DNA of 12,287 nucleotides from Butyrivibrio sp. (GCA_024690635.1 JAILOW010000167.1:1-12287); one strand, 5' to 3'. Counted from the stretch's first letter, positions 1 to 8,254 are shown. A program made the numbers and translations. The notes: generated by a model from the letters alone, not told the origin.

Positions 1-65
1 ACGTGATTCGAACACGCGGCCCCTACCTCCCTAAGATAGTGCTCTACCAACTGAGCCACACCCCG
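1..65 (-). tRNA. tRNA-Pro (anticodon AGG), 3' end cut by window edge
   Basis: Read on the minus strand, the 65 nt fold as a tRNA from nt 1 to the end of the T stem. The parts are acceptor strand CGGGGTG, D stem GCTC/GAGC, anticodon stem CTATC/GGTAG, loop TTAGGGA, and T stem GCGTG/CACGT around TTCGAAT. The 3' acceptor strand lies beyond position 1. The anticodon AGG is at 30-32, and G37 follows it. A C at position 1, expected to pair with G72, is the known hallmark of bacterial tRNA-Pro. A34 is unusual in a bacterial proline tRNA, since UGG, GGG and CGG are the common forms. Confidence 0.93.
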
Positions 66-77
66 ACGACGTTCTCA

Positions 78-106
78 ATTATATAACGGTGGAAAAAGAA
101 AAGCAA
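78..106 (-). promoter_or_regulatory. Promoter of tRNA-Pro
   Basis: On the minus strand, TTGCTT (101-106) is followed by a 17-nt spacer and a perfect TATAAT (78-83). The expected start is near position 71, only about six bases before the mature tRNA end at 65. The tRNA therefore probably has its own sigma-70/SigA-type promoter and does not depend on read-through from the acetyltransferase gene. Confidence 0.75.
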
Positions 107-141
107 CTACTTTTTTCATTATTTTCCAATTATTTTTCAAG

Positions 142-627
142 TCAGTCTTTAAGCAGCTTTTCCATGCCTATTTTCTGGGGTTTCATACCCATAGCTTCAT
201 AGAAAGCAAGGGCTGATGGATTGCAGCTCCAGACATTTAACGTAACATTGTAGAAATCCTCTGACTTGGCGTACTCAAGGACATGATCATACAGGAGCTT
301 GCCTACATGATGGCCGCGGCAGTTCTCATCAACACAAATATCATCAATATAAAGAGACCTGATATCTGTAAGCACCGGATCACCAACTATCTGCTTGTGC
401 ACGCAGAAGGCATGTCCCACAGCCGTATCCTCACCGTTCACACATACAAAAACAGGCCTTTTGGGATCAGCAAGTATCTCTGCAAGCTGCTCCTCATTGT
501 ATTTTGTGGCAGGGCCGTTGAATATATCAGGGCGTCCGTTATGATGAACCATATCCACCTGCACCAGAAGCTCCATAATGGCAGGGATGTCCTTTTCAAG
601 AGCCCTTCTCACCTTATACTCACTCAT
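142..627 (-). CDS. GNAT-family N-acetyltransferase
   Basis: A 161-residue cytoplasmic protein of typical single-domain GNAT length. GNAT enzymes move an acetyl group from acetyl-CoA to an amine; the substrate cannot be told from sequence. The N-terminus (VRRALEKDIPAIMELL) matches the usual beta1-alpha1 opening. Motif A is around residues 94-111 (IDDICVDENCRGHHVGKL), where the acetyl-CoA pyrophosphate loop reads R-G-H-H-V-G instead of the more common R-G-x-G-x-G. The NPSALAFYEAMGM segment near residue 135 is the conserved C-terminal part of the fold. The ATG at 625-627 has a GGAGGAG ribosome site eight bases upstream, which settles the start. A separate promoter is predicted upstream. No link to the sugar genes is evident. 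Confidence 0.9.
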   Translation of the reverse strand: MSEYKVRRALEKDIPAIMELLVQVDMVHHNGRPDIFNGPATKYNEEQLAEILADPKRPVFVCVNGEDTAVGHAFCVHKQIVGDPVLTDIRSLYIDDICVDENCRGHHVGKLLYDHVLEYAKSEDFYNVTLNVWSCNPSALAFYEAMGMKPQKIGMEKLLKD

Positions 628-662
628 CTTTATACTCCTCCAACAAATTCAAGTACAAACTT

Positions 663-691
663 CTAATACCAAATCTCCAACCCTTTATCAA
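663..691 (-). promoter_or_regulatory. Promoter of the GNAT gene
   Basis: TTGATA (686-691), a 17-nt spacer and TATTAG (663-668) on the minus strand, with a TG one base before the -10 (extended -10). It lies in the 98-bp gap between the glycosyltransferase stop and the acetyltransferase start, so the latter is probably transcribed independently. I see no convincing intrinsic terminator in this gap. Confidence 0.6.
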
Positions 692-725
692 TAAAAGCTT
701 CAAAAAAGGCATCAGATCTCAACAA

Positions 726-2369
726 TTACCCCAAAAACCATCCAATATAAAATACCAGCGAGCATCCAAGCGTAAGTATCATCAGCATCTTCATAACATA
801 CCCGAAGATACCGGCGGCAGCACCGGATTTCTTAACAGCCTCACCTTCCGAAACGCCTGAATTAGCATCCCTGCTTCCGATAATTCCCCCTGCGCCACCC
901 CTGCACAGTACATATCCAAGGGATGTAAACACAAGAGAAGCCGTCATGTATCTAAAGTCGCTGCTGCAGGTGTACGGATACTTAAATACATACAGTCCAA
1001 AGCTAAGAAGCATAAATACATAGGTAAGCCACAAAAATCCCGTAACTGCAAAGCATTCTCTGTCTGCGGGGAACTCTTTGAAAAATCTCCTTACAAATCC
1101 AACAAGAAAGACAACCGTGGTCACAAGCGCCAGAATGATTGAGGAAACATAGGCTATCTGGGCTGCACTCAAAAGATGGTCAGATGCTCCCGCAGGATAG
1201 ATTTCGGCAAAGAGCCCTGTCTGGAACAGTATAACCCAGGTGTTGTGAATAGCCTTGGCGCTTAAAGGATGGAAAGGAAATGCCACATGCCAGTCCGCAA
1301 AAGAAGGGATTCCTATAATAGACCATACAGAAAATTCTCCCGTATACATCACCGACTCATTGGGAATAATGGCAGGTGAAGGGATTCCGGGCTTTTCTCC
1401 GAAAAACACTATATTCCTCACAATATATGAAAGTCCTATAGGAATACATATAACGCCAAATACCACGTACTGTAAAATGATCTCCTTTATCTTTACCGTG
1501 TTGGCATCCTTTATCCTGTTGATCAGGCATACCAAAAACAGTACCGCAATAGAGAAAGCACAGATCGCTGTATTTAACTTGCTTATCATGCCAAAGCCAA
1601 GGGCCAGGGCAATAAGTATCACGTTCTTAAAGGTCTTTTCATGTATCCAGGAAAGAGTTCTCCAAATGGTAACAAGCAAAAGAAGAAGTGCCAGAATATC
1701 GTTATTTACAGAGCCTGCAAGAACCATCATCCTTGGATGAAAAGCAAAAAGAGCAAGTCCTGCTGCCATAAGATTCTTTTTAACACCGCTCTCTTCCAGA
1801 ATGTGCAGCATGACAACCATGCAAAGAGCAGAATAAATAAGCGTGGGCACCTGAAGATTTTCAAAAGCAAACTTTTCGGGAACACCGATAAATCTCTGAA
1901 CCGTCAGCCAAAGTGCCTCGATGATATGATGAAAAGGCGGATGATAATAGCCGAAGTGCTCATAAGGATCCATATCAGGAAGATGGAAAAACTTGTAGAT
2001 GTACTCGATATATCCGATATGTCCGTCATTTATCTGAGAAGTTCCATATCCGGTAAATGTTCCGCCGTCATTTTGAAGAGTCTGAATGTCCACAAAAAGA
2101 ACGTATCCGACCCTCATAAGAGTTCCGAAAAATACCGTGAACAAAAGCCCTCCTTCATAGGAAAGCTTCCCTGTCTTTACCTTGTAGCCCCAGATCCCGG
2201 TAGCTAATATTGACACAAGAAACAGCATAAGAACCTGCACCTGCCTTGGTGCTCCAAATGCCACGGAGGTATAGGGATTACCCTGCAAAATAGCCACCGC
2301 AAGTGCCATGATGACTATCATGATAACCGACTTTATATATATCTTTTTATCCAGTGTCTCCTGATTCAA
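726..2369 (-). CDS. Multi-pass membrane glycosyltransferase, GT-C fold (GT39/ArnT-like)
   Basis: A protein of about 547 residues with many hydrophobic helices. It has the outline of GT-C glycosyltransferases, which use polyprenyl-phosphate sugars on the outer membrane face. Visible family marks, counted from the GTG at 2378, are an early acidic loop after the first helices (D104 in NDGG, then D118 and H120 in NDGHIGY), the YYHPPFHH motif at 144-151 resembling the HPPL motif of GT39/ArnT-type enzymes, and HPRMM...GSVNNDIL around 214-229. Acceptor and donor are unknown. Start choice: a GTG at 2378 overlaps the previous stop (GTGA), but its only ribosome-site-like bases touch it. TTG at 2367-2369 sits six bases after AGAGGTG and is preferred. 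It is the last gene of the sensor cassette, and its link to sugar sensing is inferred from co-transcription only. Confidence 0.82.
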   Translation of the reverse strand: MNQETLDKKIYIKSVIMIVIMALAVAILQGNPYTSVAFGAPRQVQVLMLFLVSILATGIWGYKVKTGKLSYEGGLLFTVFFGTLMRVGYVLFVDIQTLQNDGGTFTGYGTSQINDGHIGYIEYIYKFFHLPDMDPYEHFGYYHPPFHHIIEALWLTVQRFIGVPEKFAFENLQVPTLIYSALCMVVMLHILEESGVKKNLMAAGLALFAFHPRMMVLAGSVNNDILALLLLLVTIWRTLSWIHEKTFKNVILIALALGFGMISKLNTAICAFSIAVLFLVCLINRIKDANTVKIKEIILQYVVFGVICIPIGLSYIVRNIVFFGEKPGIPSPAIIPNESVMYTGEFSVWSIIGIPSFADWHVAFPFHPLSAKAIHNTWVILFQTGLFAEIYPAGASDHLLSAAQIAYVSSIILALVTTVVFLVGFVRRFFKEFPADRECFAVTGFLWLTYVFMLLSFGLYVFKYPYTCSSDFRYMTASLVFTSLGYVLCRGGAGGIIGSRDANSGVSEGEAVKKSGAAAGIFGYVMKMLMILTLGCSLVFYIGWFLG

Positions 2370-2374
2370 TATCT

Positions 2375-3412
2375 TCACCTCTTGATATATTTATTGATGT
2401 TGGCGGCAGTCACCTTTTCATAATCAAGCCTTATATACCTGCCGTCTGTTATCACAAATTCATCGGAAAGATCCTCGATGGAGCCTCCCTTTGCAATAGT
2501 GACCGCAAGCCTGTATACAGCCCGGGACTGACCTTCTTTGTCATTATAAACAGTTCCAATCATCTTGTCATCACGAACAGCCTCAAGCCCAACGTCCGTT
2601 CCGTCAATTCCGAAAATCGCCGGCCAGTCGCTTTTCTTCATACCGCTGGCTTCGTAGGCATCGATGGCGCCAAGGGCCATATCATCATTATTGGAAAGAA
2701 CCACTTCGATGTCATCATCATTCTGCTCGATAAACTGCGCCATCTTGGTCTGAGCCTGGGCTCTGTTCCAGTTAGCTATGGCATATCCCACTTTATCAAC
2801 TTCGATACCCGCGCTGATAAGCGTATCCACGGAATACTCAGTCCTTACAATAGCGTCCTGATGCCCTGCTTCTCCCTCTAAAACCACGTACTGTATGGCT
2901 CCGTCGCCGTTTCTGTCGATAGTCTTGTCCGTAAGGCAGGTGGTGGCTGCGATCTCTCCCTCAAGCTTCCCTGACTGGATAGCATCCGCTCCCACGTAAA
3001 AGAGCTTATTCCAGCGGCTTAAGTCTCCCTCAACCAGCTCTCTGTTAAAGAATATTATGGGGACGTCATTTTTCCTTGCAGCATCTATGACAAAGGTAGG
3101 GTCCGTTCTGTCCACGAGATTAACGCAGATAACATCGCACTCATCCTCTATCATCTTTTTTACCTGACTGTTCTGAGTCTGCTGGCTCTGAGAAGCGTTA
3201 TAGATCACCATCTCCGCTTCTTCCGGATCAACATTGTCCTGTAGACATGTGATCAGCTGGGAGATAAAGGTGTCGTACTGATCGTACACCGATACTCCTA
3301 TCTTTATCTTGTCATTTCTGACCTGAGTTCTGCCACTCTCGCACCCTGCCACGATACAGACCATCATGACAGCGATCAAAAGAAGTGACACCGTTTTCTT
3401 TATCCCTGACAT
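2375..3412 (-). CDS. MglB-like galactose/glucose-binding lipoprotein (second copy, no own transporter)
   Basis: A 345-residue extracytoplasmic sugar-binding protein of the MglB (GGBP) family. A signal peptide ends in a VAGC lipobox (Cys24), so it should be lipid-anchored outside the membrane. Compared with remembered E. coli MglB, it keeps the calcium loop D-R-N-G-D-G-A-I-Q (166-174). It also keeps counterparts of all the sugar-contacting residues I can place: D and F in YDTF (47, 49), H184, D186, R190, W215, N242, D270 and N290. No ABC ATPase or permease follows. It sits 21 nt after the membrane-anchored binding protein and a few bases before the glycosyltransferase. A sensory co-receptor for the adjacent kinase, or a spare binding protein for MglA/MglC, are both possible. 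The ATG has AAAGG close by, with a stronger GGGAG further upstream. Confidence 0.93.
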   Translation of the reverse strand: MSGIKKTVSLLLIAVMMVCIVAGCESGRTQVRNDKIKIGVSVYDQYDTFISQLITCLQDNVDPEEAEMVIYNASQSQQTQNSQVKKMIEDECDVICVNLVDRTDPTFVIDAARKNDVPIIFFNRELVEGDLSRWNKLFYVGADAIQSGKLEGEIAATTCLTDKTIDRNGDGAIQYVVLEGEAGHQDAIVRTEYSVDTLISAGIEVDKVGYAIANWNRAQAQTKMAQFIEQNDDDIEVVLSNNDDMALGAIDAYEASGMKKSDWPAIFGIDGTDVGLEAVRDDKMIGTVYNDKEGQSRAVYRLAVTIAKGGSIEDLSDEFVITDGRYIRLDYEKVTAANINKYIKR

Positions 3413-3433
3413 AAACCTTTAATCTCCCTTTTA

Positions 3434-4411
3434 TCACTCAACAATAGGGAACAGAAGACTCTGATTACTTTCATCAAACATATTGTCCCTGTTTACGACT
3501 CTGAAGCCTACAGTTTCATCCTGCATGGGAGTGAGCCTGTTATTTATTCTGCGTACCACCCCTGAAAGACTCTGATATCCCATGTAGTACTCATTTGGAA
3601 CCACCATTGAACACATAAGCCCATCATCAAGATAACTTACATTTTTGATGGAGATCCCTTCTCCGAAAATAAGCGGTTTTTCATCCGATGATCCCGCGTA
3701 CTCGCAGGCAGCCTCCAGCCCGTCATTATCAAGAGCCACTATTATATCTGCGTAGAAATACTCCTGCTTTACCCTGATGTTATCGGAAGCATGGATCATT
3801 CCCACTTCCTGCCATACGATCTCCGCTCCTGAGGATTCGATATTTTCAGTAAATCCCTGAAATCTGTCCTTCATGGAATAGAGCTTTTGATTGCCCATTA
3901 CAACGCCGATCTTCTTATCCGACAGGTCATTGCCTGCACCGATCCTGACTTCATTGGCAAGAGCCCTTCCAAGCTCCAGATCATCAGGCTTTATGCAGGC
4001 ATAGTTGCCTTCCACGTTAACGTCAGCATCCACGTTGGTTTCCACCAGCTCAAGCACTGCCTTCTGGCTTATGGCAGCGATCATGCTCTCTGTAGCCATG
4101 CTGTTGTTGAACTGCACGATAACCCCGGAAGCTCCTTTGGCAATCTCATCATTTATCAGCGAATACTGTTGATTCAAAGTAAGGTTTTTACCGGTAGCTA
4201 CTATATTGAGTTTCACGCCGTAGTCTCTGGCAGCCTGCTTAAGTCCCGCATAAAAGGAGTCCCATCTTACAGAGCTGCTGTCATCCACGACCACAGACAC
4301 TCTTTTGGGTTCTTCCTTCATTCCGCTCATAATAAGAGCTGATGTGGACGTAAGGAGCAGCACTATCAAAAGACCCGACATAACAATGATAAACAGATTC
4401 TTACTTTTCAT
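3434..4411 (-). CDS. Membrane-anchored sugar-binding-domain protein, probable sensor partner of the kinase
   Basis: 325 residues. One N-terminal hydrophobic helix (about 6-28) has no lipobox cysteine, so the protein is probably held by an uncleaved anchor. It is followed by a type I periplasmic-binding/LacI-like domain (Peripla_BP_4 style): KRVSVVVDD, then GASGVIVQFNN (94-104), KKIGVVMGN (166-174) and ADIIVALDNDG (221-231). The frame is open a further 42 codons upstream, but that part lies inside the kinase gene. The ATG at 4409-4411 has AAAGGAG seven bases before it and overlaps the kinase end by 11 nt, which points to translational coupling. Known analogues are binding proteins that partner sensor kinases, such as XylFII with LytS in Clostridium beijerinckii. 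The ligand is unknown; it lacks the MglB calcium loop and is clearly diverged from the two MglB proteins here. Confidence 0.85.
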   Translation of the reverse strand: MKSKNLFIIVMSGLLIVLLLTSTSALIMSGMKEEPKRVSVVVDDSSSVRWDSFYAGLKQAARDYGVKLNIVATGKNLTLNQQYSLINDEIAKGASGVIVQFNNSMATESMIAAISQKAVLELVETNVDADVNVEGNYACIKPDDLELGRALANEVRIGAGNDLSDKKIGVVMGNQKLYSMKDRFQGFTENIESSGAEIVWQEVGMIHASDNIRVKQEYFYADIIVALDNDGLEAACEYAGSSDEKPLIFGEGISIKNVSYLDDGLMCSMVVPNEYYMGYQSLSGVVRRINNRLTPMQDETVGFRVVNRDNMFDESNQSLLFPIVE

Positions 4412-6275
4412 CCGCCAGCTCCTTTCCCGATTCCAGAAGCTTTTGATTCTCCTCATTATAAGGAATCGCAGGCAGGTGAATCGTAACCTTCGTACCTTCA
4501 TCGGGCTCGCTGTCGATCTGAAGGCCGTACTCAGCACCGAATCTTAGCTGAATACGTCTTTGCACATTTATAAGTCCCACACCGGAGCCGTGCTTACGCA
4601 CTCTCGTATCATCCGTCAAAAGATACTCCAGCTGCTCTTCATTCATTCCAAAACCGTTATCGGAAACAGTAATATAGACGTCTTTGTCTTCTCCGATAAA
4701 TCCCTTTACCTTTATCTCTCCATCCTCCATATCCTTTACGCCGTAGTAAATGGAGTTTTCAAGAATAGGCTGAACAATTAGCTTTACCGTACAAAGGCTC
4801 TTTATCTCTTCCTGTATGTCAAAAGATACCGTGAAGGCATCCTTGAATCTCACCTTTTGAATATTCATATAGTTCTGGGCATGACGTATCTCATCCTCGA
4901 TGGGGATAATGGTCTTGCCGCTTGAAAGAGCAACCCTGAAAAGACTTGCCAGCTGGGTTATCATAAACACCGCATCATTGTACTTTTCGCCCTCGATCAT
5001 CCATACGATGGAATCAAGAGTGTTGTATAAAAAGTGGGGATTTATCTGGGACTGCAGAGCATCCAGCTCGCTCTTTCTCTTTTCCTCCTGGGATGCCACC
5101 ATGTCCTTCATAAGCTGATTGATCTGGTCATAACTGGATCTGAGTGTCCTTCCCAGATGCTCCACCTCAGAAGGTCCGCCGATATAAACCTCAGGCTCAA
5201 TGCTTCCCGTCTCGATATCTCTGATGGAATCATTGAGCTTACGGATAGGCTTGGTAACACGGCTTGCCACCAGCCTGTTGAGGATCAGCATGGCCAAAAG
5301 AGTGATGGATAAGATCATGATAACGAAGTATCTGATATCCTTCATTCCTCTGTAGGTATTGGTGGTGGGAATAACGTTTACCAGCTTCCATCCGGTGTAG
5401 CTGACGGTATTTACCGTTACGATCCTGCTGCCCTCCGCAGATTTTTCCGTATGGCTTCCATCATCATAGGAGGCGGTCTGCGCCGTATTTTCGCGGTAAA
5501 GCCCCGTGTTTATCTGCATGAGCCTTGGATGATAAATTATATCTCCCATGCTGTCGCTAAGATACACATACTGCTGCGATGTATTGTCATTTACGCTGTC
5601 AAGCATCTGCTCAACGGCAGCATAGTTCATGTCTACCAAAAGAACTCCCGACTTTGGCACGCCGCCGTAGTTAAGCTCAACAGCGCGGCTAAGGGAGATC
5701 ACCCAATAATATCTGAAGGTGGGATCGTCCACGAAGATATTCTGGACGTGGGGAAGTGAAAAATGAAGGTTCTCAGGCTTATTCAGAGCCTTCTGAAACC
5801 AGGGCTGAGTGGTGACATCAAGATTTTCTTTTTCAACCCCGACAGGAGAAGCCGCGATCAGGCTTCCATCCTCTGAATACAGTGCAAGACTGATAAGATA
5901 ATCCTTGTTTGCCTCGTACAAAAGATTCATCTGCCTGATGGGTGAATCCTTGGTAAAGTCCATGTCTTTTACCACATCGTAGTAGATGGCATCGGACATT
6001 CGTCTCATATTGCGAAGGTATTCCTCAAGATTGGTAACGGTCTGATCCTGAAGCTGCTGCGAGGTATCCGTCAGCATCTGCTCGGATCTGATATTAAATC
6101 TCTCATAGAGGGCAATTCCCATTGCAAGCATGCAAACAATGGCTACCACGGTAAATGACACCGAAACGGTAACCTGAATGCTCCTGGGGACGATACGCTT
6201 CATATAGCGGTTGATCCTCCACCTGGTCATTATGCCCTCAACTTTTTCCTTTGAAAACCTGTATAAATCTCTCAT
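4401..6275 (-). CDS. YesM-type sensor histidine kinase with extracellular Cache-like domain
   Basis: 624 residues. Layout: TM1 (about 33-55), an extracellular region (about 57-310) of the dCache type usual in YesM kinases, TM2 (about 315-334), HAMP (about 335-390), His_kinase-family dimerisation segment and HATPase domain. The phospho-acceptor is H414 in QINPHFLYNTLDS. The ATP-binding boxes are QPILENSIYYG (N507), DNGFGM (539-544) and GSGVGLINV (563-571), all intact. The start codon overlaps the regulator's stop (ATGA), with AGGAAA just upstream, so the two partners are translationally coupled. It should phosphorylate the adjacent YesN-type regulator. The two binding proteins encoded right after it are natural candidates to present sugar to the extracellular domain; that interaction is inferred. 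Confidence 0.94.
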   Translation of the reverse strand: MRDLYRFSKEKVEGIMTRWRINRYMKRIVPRSIQVTVSVSFTVVAIVCMLAMGIALYERFNIRSEQMLTDTSQQLQDQTVTNLEEYLRNMRRMSDAIYYDVVKDMDFTKDSPIRQMNLLYEANKDYLISLALYSEDGSLIAASPVGVEKENLDVTTQPWFQKALNKPENLHFSLPHVQNIFVDDPTFRYYWVISLSRAVELNYGGVPKSGVLLVDMNYAAVEQMLDSVNDNTSQQYVYLSDSMGDIIYHPRLMQINTGLYRENTAQTASYDDGSHTEKSAEGSRIVTVNTVSYTGWKLVNVIPTTNTYRGMKDIRYFVIMILSITLLAMLILNRLVASRVTKPIRKLNDSIRDIETGSIEPEVYIGGPSEVEHLGRTLRSSYDQINQLMKDMVASQEEKRKSELDALQSQINPHFLYNTLDSIVWMIEGEKYNDAVFMITQLASLFRVALSSGKTIIPIEDEIRHAQNYMNIQKVRFKDAFTVSFDIQEEIKSLCTVKLIVQPILENSIYYGVKDMEDGEIKVKGFIGEDKDVYITVSDNGFGMNEEQLEYLLTDDTRVRKHGSGVGLINVQRRIQLRFGAEYGLQIDSEPDEGTKVTIHLPAIPYNEENQKLLESGKELADEK

Positions 6276-7870
6276 TCTTTTCCTGACTTATACTTTGAAG
6301 GAGATACCCCAAACTGCTTTTTGAAAACATAGCTGAAATAGTTGGGATCTGCATATCCCACCTTCTCTGCTATCACGTAAGTCTTTTCATCTGTCTCCAC
6401 CAGAAGCCTTTGCGCCTCGATCATGCGGTATTCCGTAAGATAACCCACAAAAGTTTTGCCGGTCTCTTTTTTGAATACCGTTGAAAAATAAGCGCTGGAG
6501 ACACCCAGATAGTTACAGATAAAATCTATGGACAGATCCTGATCCGCATAGTGATCTGCCACGTAATCCTTGGCCTTTGTAACAAAAGACCTGGTGTTAT
6601 CGCTTCTTTTGTCCCCCATAAGGGCATGCATCTTGACGCAGACGTCCTCAAGCCACCTTGAGAGCTCGCCCTGTTCCATCTGCTGCACCTTGGAGTAAAC
6701 ATCAGTATTCATATCAAAGATGCTGCCAAGATCCAGCTGGTTGTTTCTTGCAAACTTGTAGAGCTCGCTCACAAGCTCCATTACAAAAAAGCGGTAATTC
6801 TGAATGGTGCTTTGCTTTTCCGCATTGGCAGCCGCATACCTTCTGGCGGCTTCTGCCACTTCTTCACAGCCTGCCATCTTTATCTTTTTAAACAGATCAA
6901 CAAGTTCATCTGCGCCGCTCTCCGGCTCAGCCTCTTTTTCAAGAGGAGCTACCTCTGCGATGTTGATAGCCTTGGAGCTTCCGTACAAAACCCTGTAGGA
7001 AACCGCGTCCCTCGCCCCCTGATAGGATTTGTCTATATCGGACAAAGAGCTGCAGATACTGCCTATACCTATGGTAACGCTTACTTTGCAGATGCTCTCT
7101 GCGAGTCTGCAGATCCTGTCACAGTCATCGGTAAACGCCATGACCTCTTTTTCCTCTGAAATCTGTGCGATCATCACAGTGCTTCCAAGATACGAAAAGA
7201 ACCTGCATCTCCACTTTTCATCCATACGCTCTTCCAGGAGCTTACGCACAGATACGGATAAAAGAATGGGATTCATACCCTCGGGGATGCTGCCTGTGCT
7301 AATATGCACTATGGAAACAAGATAGTACGGCCCCGTCAGATCAATGCGGTAGTCCCCAAGGAACTTGTCGATACGTTTATCAGCTATTCTTCCTTCTACA
7401 AGGGACGCAAAAAAGTCCTCCTGCAAAAGAGGAAGAGAATCTATGTAATAGTTTTCAAGTGTAGCCACGTTAAGCTTTTCATCGATCTCTTTATCAAGGG
7501 CTGTATGGACTCTTGCAAACACTTCCTTCAGTTCCCCTGCATCAATGGGCTTTAGAATGTATTCCTCAGCCTCAAGCCTTATGGCTTCCTTGGCATATTC
7601 AAATTCATCAAAACCTGAGAAAAAGATGATCCTGATATTCGGGTAAAGGCGCTTTAAGTTTCGTGCAAGCTCCATACCGTCCATATATGGCATCTTTATA
7701 TCACTCATTACTACGTCAGGTCTTTTCTGCTCTGCAAGATCCAGAGCTTCAAGACCGTTATGCGCATAACTGGGAACCTCATAGCCCATGCTCTCCCAGT
7801 CAAGCTTTTTTACAATGGCCTGGGCCACATCTTCCTCGTCATCGACGAGCATTACAGAATATTTATTCAT
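6272..7870 (-). CDS. YesN-type response regulator, REC plus AraC-family HTH
   Basis: 532 residues. The N-terminal receiver domain (about 1-125) has the acidic pocket D10-D11, the phospho-acceptor D57 in VVMSDIKMPYMDG, the switch position S85 and K107. A long linker domain (about 140-425) follows, as in YesN proteins. The C-terminal AraC-type double helix-turn-helix (about 428-530) ends with the signature GYADPNYFSYVFKKQFGVSP. It is a DNA-binding transcription regulator, most likely an activator, controlled by the kinase encoded immediately downstream. Start: a TTG at 7871-7873 is in frame, but ATG at 7868-7870 has AAGGG at a normal distance and is preferred. It lies 11 nt after the small membrane protein gene. 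A likely target is the mglB leader, inferred from position. Confidence 0.94.
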   Translation of the reverse strand: MNKYSVMLVDDEEDVAQAIVKKLDWESMGYEVPSYAHNGLEALDLAEQKRPDVVMSDIKMPYMDGMELARNLKRLYPNIRIIFFSGFDEFEYAKEAIRLEAEEYILKPIDAGELKEVFARVHTALDKEIDEKLNVATLENYYIDSLPLLQEDFFASLVEGRIADKRIDKFLGDYRIDLTGPYYLVSIVHISTGSIPEGMNPILLSVSVRKLLEERMDEKWRCRFFSYLGSTVMIAQISEEKEVMAFTDDCDRICRLAESICKVSVTIGIGSICSSLSDIDKSYQGARDAVSYRVLYGSSKAINIAEVAPLEKEAEPESGADELVDLFKKIKMAGCEEVAEAARRYAAANAEKQSTIQNYRFFVMELVSELYKFARNNQLDLGSIFDMNTDVYSKVQQMEQGELSRWLEDVCVKMHALMGDKRSDNTRSFVTKAKDYVADHYADQDLSIDFICNYLGVSSAYFSTVFKKETGKTFVGYLTEYRMIEAQRLLVETDEKTYVIAEKVGYADPNYFSYVFKKQFGVSPSKYKSGKE

Positions 7871-7881
7871 CAAAGAACCCT

Positions 7882-8190
7882 TTAATTATACTTGTCGTAT
7901 ATCTTCTTCCAAAAAACACTCATAACCACAACTGCCAAAACCATCCATACTGCAGCAGCTATGTAGTTGATAAAACTAAGGCCTGCCATTATAAGCGCAG
8001 CAACACCGAGGAACAAAATAAGATATCCGGCGTGAACAGCGTACTCCTCCGGCTGCTTGATACTGTCTTTAAACTGCTTTTGAATAATGGCCACATCCTT
8101 TGTAACAATAAGCCTGATGCCAAAAAACATGCAGATACCAAATACCAGGATCTCTATTCCTGCATGATCCATAAATTCCGCAAAACTCAT
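7882..8190 (-). CDS. Small three-helix membrane protein of unknown function
   Basis: 102 residues and not recognised. Three hydrophobic stretches are visible: about 11-30 with a GIEILVFGICMFFG core, 53-73 and 75-95. A charged loop of about 20 residues (KDVAIIQKQFKDSIKQPEEY) lies between the first and second. The C-terminus is short and basic (WKKIYDKYN). The ATG is convincing, with AAAGGAG seven bases upstream, so the gene is very likely real. It is the first gene after the mglC terminator and sits 11 nt before the response regulator, which makes it the lead gene of the sensor cassette. It resembles small uncharacterised Firmicute membrane proteins in general form only. A role in signalling or transporter modulation would be a guess. 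Confidence 0.8.
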   Translation of the reverse strand: MSFAEFMDHAGIEILVFGICMFFGIRLIVTKDVAIIQKQFKDSIKQPEEYAVHAGYLILFLGVAALIMAGLSFINYIAAAVWMVLAVVVMSVFWKKIYDKYN

Positions 8191-8223
8191 ATCAAAACTC
8201 CTTTACAAAACTCTCTGTAACAT

Positions 8224-8252
8224 AAAAGGGTGTGACGCAAAACGCCACACCC
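8224..8252 (-). terminator. Intrinsic terminator after mglC
   Basis: The minus strand forms a 10-bp stem (8243-8252 with 8228-8237, one G-U pair) with a five-base TTTTG loop, followed by TTTT at 8224-8227. It begins 18 bases after the mglC stop codon and ends about 15 bases before the ribosome site of the next gene. It should end most mglBAC transcripts and lower or separate expression of the sensor cassette. Confidence 0.87.
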
Positions 8253-8254
8253 CT

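Noticed and set aside
1255..2207. Plus-strand open frames opposite the glycosyltransferase
   Set aside because: They are antisense to a clear membrane-protein gene, have no ribosome sites and show no recognisable protein pattern.
2354..2881. Plus-strand open frame opposite the MglB-like gene
   Set aside because: It is antisense to an intact binding protein with all family motifs and has no supporting start signal.
4412..4537. Extra 42 codons in frame before the anchored binding-protein gene
   Set aside because: They lie wholly inside the kinase gene, encode an Arg-rich unlikely sequence, and have no ribosome site. The ATG at 4409-4411 has a strong one and is followed by a normal membrane anchor.
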